A DNA stretch of 16,049 nt from Deltaproteobacteria bacterium. Lineage in GTDB: Bacteria; Desulfobacterota; Dissulfuribacteria; Dissulfuribacterales; UBA3076. Where the stretch lies: positions 1 through 16,049 of the forward strand of contig WTCF01000201.1 in NCBI GenBank assembly GCA_013138705.1, given 5' to 3'. The notes under the pieces were generated by a model. The model saw nothing but the letters and a program-made list of their open reading frames with translations. It was not told where the DNA came from and searched no databases. Position 1 is the first letter of the stretch. The number at the start of each line of letters is the position of its first letter. Of the stretch, positions 14,560 through 16,049 are shown piece after piece. The translations under genes and the position numbers were made by a program.

Positions 14560-15459
14560 TTACCTGTCTCTTTCTACTACATATCGGGCTATTGCCCGTA
14601 AAGGCTCAGCGCTATCATCAAAAAGTTCCAATTCGGAGAGGGCTTGGTTAAGCAGTTCTTGAGCCCTTCTTCTGGTCTCCTTAAGTCCAAAAAGAGCTGG
14701 ATACGTGGCCTTTTGATTGCGATCATCCGAGCCAACCGGCTTTCCGAGAATCTCCTGATCTCCTTCCACATCCAGAAGATCGTCTTTAATCTGAAAGGCT
14801 AGTCCCAGAGATTCGCCGTACCTTTTCAGATGGTATAGCTCCTCATCGTTTCCCTTACCCAGTAACCCTCCTATCTCCACAGATGTCTGTATCAGTGCTC
14901 CGGTTTTGTGGCTGTGTATAAATGAAAGGGTTTCCGCATCCACCGGTCGTCCCTCCATTAATATATCCGCAGTTTGGCCTCCTACCATTCCGGAGACACC
15001 CGCAGCCCTCGCAAGAAGAAAAATTGCTTCACCGAGTAAGCGGGGAGATATATTTTGTGTAAGCTCCGGCTTACAAATGAGTTCAAAGGCATAGGTGAGA
15101 AGGCCATCACCTGCAAGAATGGCAACTGCCTCACCATAGACCTTGTGGCAGGTGGGCCTGCCCCTCCTCAAATCGTCATTGTCCATTGCAGGAAGGTCAT
15201 CGTGAATTAAGGAATAAGTGTGGATGCATTCAAGAGCGCAGGCCGCGGGAAGCAGCGTTTTCTGGTCGCCACCCGCTGCTTGGGCTCCAGCCATTAGCAA
15301 AATAGGCCGGACTCTCTTTCCACCAGACATCAGACTGTATCTCATAGCCTCAACCACCGGACCTGAAGGGCCATGCGGTTTGGGAAGCCACTTATCCAGG
15401 GCGGAGTTAATCAGGTCCTGTTGTTTTTTCAGATATGTGCTGAGATCAAAGGTCTTCAC
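14560..15459 (-). CDS. ispA: farnesyl/geranylgeranyl diphosphate synthase (polyprenyl synthetase)
   Basis: This trans-prenyltransferase builds farnesyl (or geranylgeranyl) diphosphate from IPP and DMAPP, feeding UppS and quinone synthesis. In 299 residues one sees GGKRVRP (46-52), the first Asp-rich motif [15 protein letters not shown] (86-100), GGQTADI (160-166), HSHKTGALI (182-190) and the second Asp-rich motif [13 protein letters not shown] (222-234) followed by GKPVGSD. The start is GTG 15457-15459, inside the xseB 3' end (14-base overlap), with only a weak GGGA-type Shine-Dalgarno, so coupling to xseB is likely. Chain length cannot be fixed from sequence; the length and operon position fit the IspA type. 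Placed before dxs, as in many proteobacteria. Confidence 0.95.
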   Translation of the reverse strand: MKTFDLSTYLKKQQDLINSALDKWLPKPHGPSGPVVEAMRYSLMSGGKRVRPILLMAGAQAAGGDQKTLLPAACALECIHTYSLIHDDLPAMDNDDLRRGRPTCHKVYGEAVAILAGDGLLTYAFELICKPELTQNISPRLLGEAIFLLARAAGVSGMVGGQTADILMEGRPVDAETLSFIHSHKTGALIQTSVEIGGLLGKGNDEELYHLKRYGESLGLAFQIKDDLLDVEGDQEILGKPVGSDDRNQKATYPALFGLKETRRRAQELLNQALSELELFDDSAEPLRAIARYVVERDR

Positions 15460-15685
15460 TAGTTTTTTCCCAGGCCTTCAACAGGGGCTGTCCATTTTCG
15501 TCACGTGAAAGCTGCTGTATTCGTTTTTCTGCGTCATCCAAGCACTTGGCGCAGTATCTGGAAAGCTTTATCCCTTGCTCAAAGGTCTTCAGCGACTCCT
15601 CCAGCGGGAGATCATTTTCTTCCAGTTGTTTTACTAGCCTTTCAAGTTCTTTAAGGGCTTTCTCAAAGTTCAGCTTCTTATTCAT
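15446..15685 (-). CDS. xseB: exodeoxyribonuclease VII small subunit
   Basis: XseB binds as several copies to XseA to form exonuclease VII, which degrades single-stranded DNA. From ATG 15685 it has 79 residues, the usual length, with the family core LNFEKALKELERLVKQLEENDLPLEESLKTFEQGIKLSRYCAKCLDDAEKRIQ (residues about 5-57), a two-helix coiled coil. The start is chosen because GAGG (six bases upstream) sits correctly. The in-frame TTG at 15697 would overlap that Shine-Dalgarno. It overlaps ispA by 14 bases. xseA, which often precedes xseB, is not adjacent: the upstream neighbour is a divergent gene, so the large subunit must be encoded elsewhere if present. Confidence 0.95.
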   Translation of the reverse strand: MNKKLNFEKALKELERLVKQLEENDLPLEESLKTFEQGIKLSRYCAKCLDDAEKRIQQLSRDENGQPLLKAWEKTSEDL

Positions 15686-15705
15686 ATCTTTCCTCAAGCT
15701 TGATC

Positions 15706-15723
15706 AACATGTCACTACATGTT
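15706..15723. promoter_or_regulatory. 18-bp inverted repeat in the divergent xseB / acyltransferase region
   Basis: AACATGT (15706-15712) and ACATGTT (15717-15723) form a perfect 7-bp inverted repeat with a CACT spacer. It lies between xseB (start 15685) and the divergent acyltransferase. The position suits an operator acting on either gene. It also overlaps an in-frame ATG at 15709 that I reject as a start. No clear -35/-10 pair was found. Confidence 0.35.
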
Positions 15724-15735
15724 ACCTCATGCTTC

Positions 15736-16049
15736 ATGAAAGTGCGAGAGTCCATAACAGATTCTTCGACCACCATAGTTAATAAACCGTGGTCAGGGAT
15801 GCATGCAGTATTGTTCCGCCTTGTTGAACTATGGCTGGCCTCTTGCAGGTTCACTTTGGTTGAACCGGATGCCGTGAAACTATTCTCCGAGTCTGGCCGT
15901 CCTTTCATAGCAGCCTTGTGGCATGCAGGCTTAATTTATAGCCTTTTTTATTTCAGGCATTATCCCGGAGTCATGATGGTGAGTGGCAGTTCCGACGGGG
16001 AATGGGTGGCAAGGTCCTTAAATAGTTGGGGGCAGATTCCAATACGTGG
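15736..16049 (+). CDS. lysophospholipid acyltransferase family protein (DUF374), partial at right edge
   Basis: A plus-strand frame runs off the right end, with 104 codons visible from ATG 15736. Residues 57-70 (FIAALWHAGLIYSL) and 78-104 (with MVSGSSDGEWVARSL at 81-95, then QIPIR) match the DUF374/LPLAT-like pattern in which a WH motif is followed by a serine-rich, DGE-containing segment and an RG(S) segment just past the edge. Members transfer acyl chains onto lipids at the inner membrane and often lie near lipid A or LPS genes; the exact substrate is unknown. The start is uncertain. ATG 15736 and ATG 15799 are both in frame, and neither has a good Shine-Dalgarno; 15799 would still keep the hydrophobic HAVLFRLVELWLASCRF helix. 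It is divergent from xseB. Confidence 0.82.
   Translation, partial: MKVRESITDSSTTIVNKPWSGMHAVLFRLVELWLASCRFTLVEPDAVKLFSESGRPFIAALWHAGLIYSLFYFRHYPGVMMVSGSSDGEWVARSLNSWGQIPIR

Noticed and set aside
15709..15735. Acyltransferase start at ATG 15709
   Set aside because: No Shine-Dalgarno precedes it, and it falls within the AACATGT/ACATGTT inverted repeat in the divergent promoter region.
15678..15908. Minus-strand 76-codon frame upstream of xseB
   Set aside because: It is antisense to the DUF374-type acyltransferase, which has clear family motifs, and the peptide has no recognisable protein character.

Overview
The window looks like chromosomal housekeeping sequence from a Gram-negative bacterium, most likely of the Desulfobacterota (deltaproteobacterial) lineage. 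The basis is the gene order rpsB-tsf-pyrH-frr-uppS-cdsA-dxr-rseP-tsaB, a short EF-Ts of about 200 residues, a single-PDZ RseP and the dxs-ispA-xseB block. This assignment is inference from gene order and family type, not from a database search.

Layout. (1) 1-1008, minus strand: the N-terminal 302 residues of an AlbA_2/Schlafen-type ATP-binding protein, which runs off the left edge. It is preceded by a short open stretch that looks like the tail of a lost partner gene. (2) 1046-3882, minus strand: a sodium:neurotransmitter-symporter-family transporter followed by rarA, coupled through a TTGA stop/start overlap. (3) 4117-11798, plus strand: a nine-gene operon running from ribosomal protein S2 to TsaB, with most junctions overlapping by 1-22 bases. 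A small zinc-ribbon membrane protein follows at 11866-12129. (4) 12130-12616: a repeat- and palindrome-rich gap between convergent units. It holds a previously unlisted minus-strand small gene (37 codons, four cysteines, strong Shine-Dalgarno). (5) 12617-15685, minus strand: xseB-ispA-dxs. (6) 15736 to the right edge, plus strand: the start of a DUF374-type lysophospholipid acyltransferase, divergent from xseB.

Functional logic. Translation (S2, EF-Ts, ribosome recycling factor, TsaB for tRNA t6A), pyrimidine nucleotide supply (UMP kinase) and envelope lipid synthesis (UppS, CdsA, the RseP protease) share one operon. Four steps from central metabolism to the undecaprenyl carrier lie within about 8 kb: DXS and DXR start the MEP pathway, IspA makes farnesyl diphosphate, and UppS extends it.

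The least ordinary features are a perfect 22-bp palindrome followed by a T-run inside cdsA (a candidate intragenic terminator or attenuator), the Cys-rich micro-gene at 12149-12262, an S2 protein with a repeat-built acidic tail, two tandem hairpins between rpsB and tsf, and recurrent heptamer/octamer repeats at the 3' end of the operon. No CRISPR array, rRNA, tRNA or insertion sequence was recognised, and no complete novel multi-gene system is evident.
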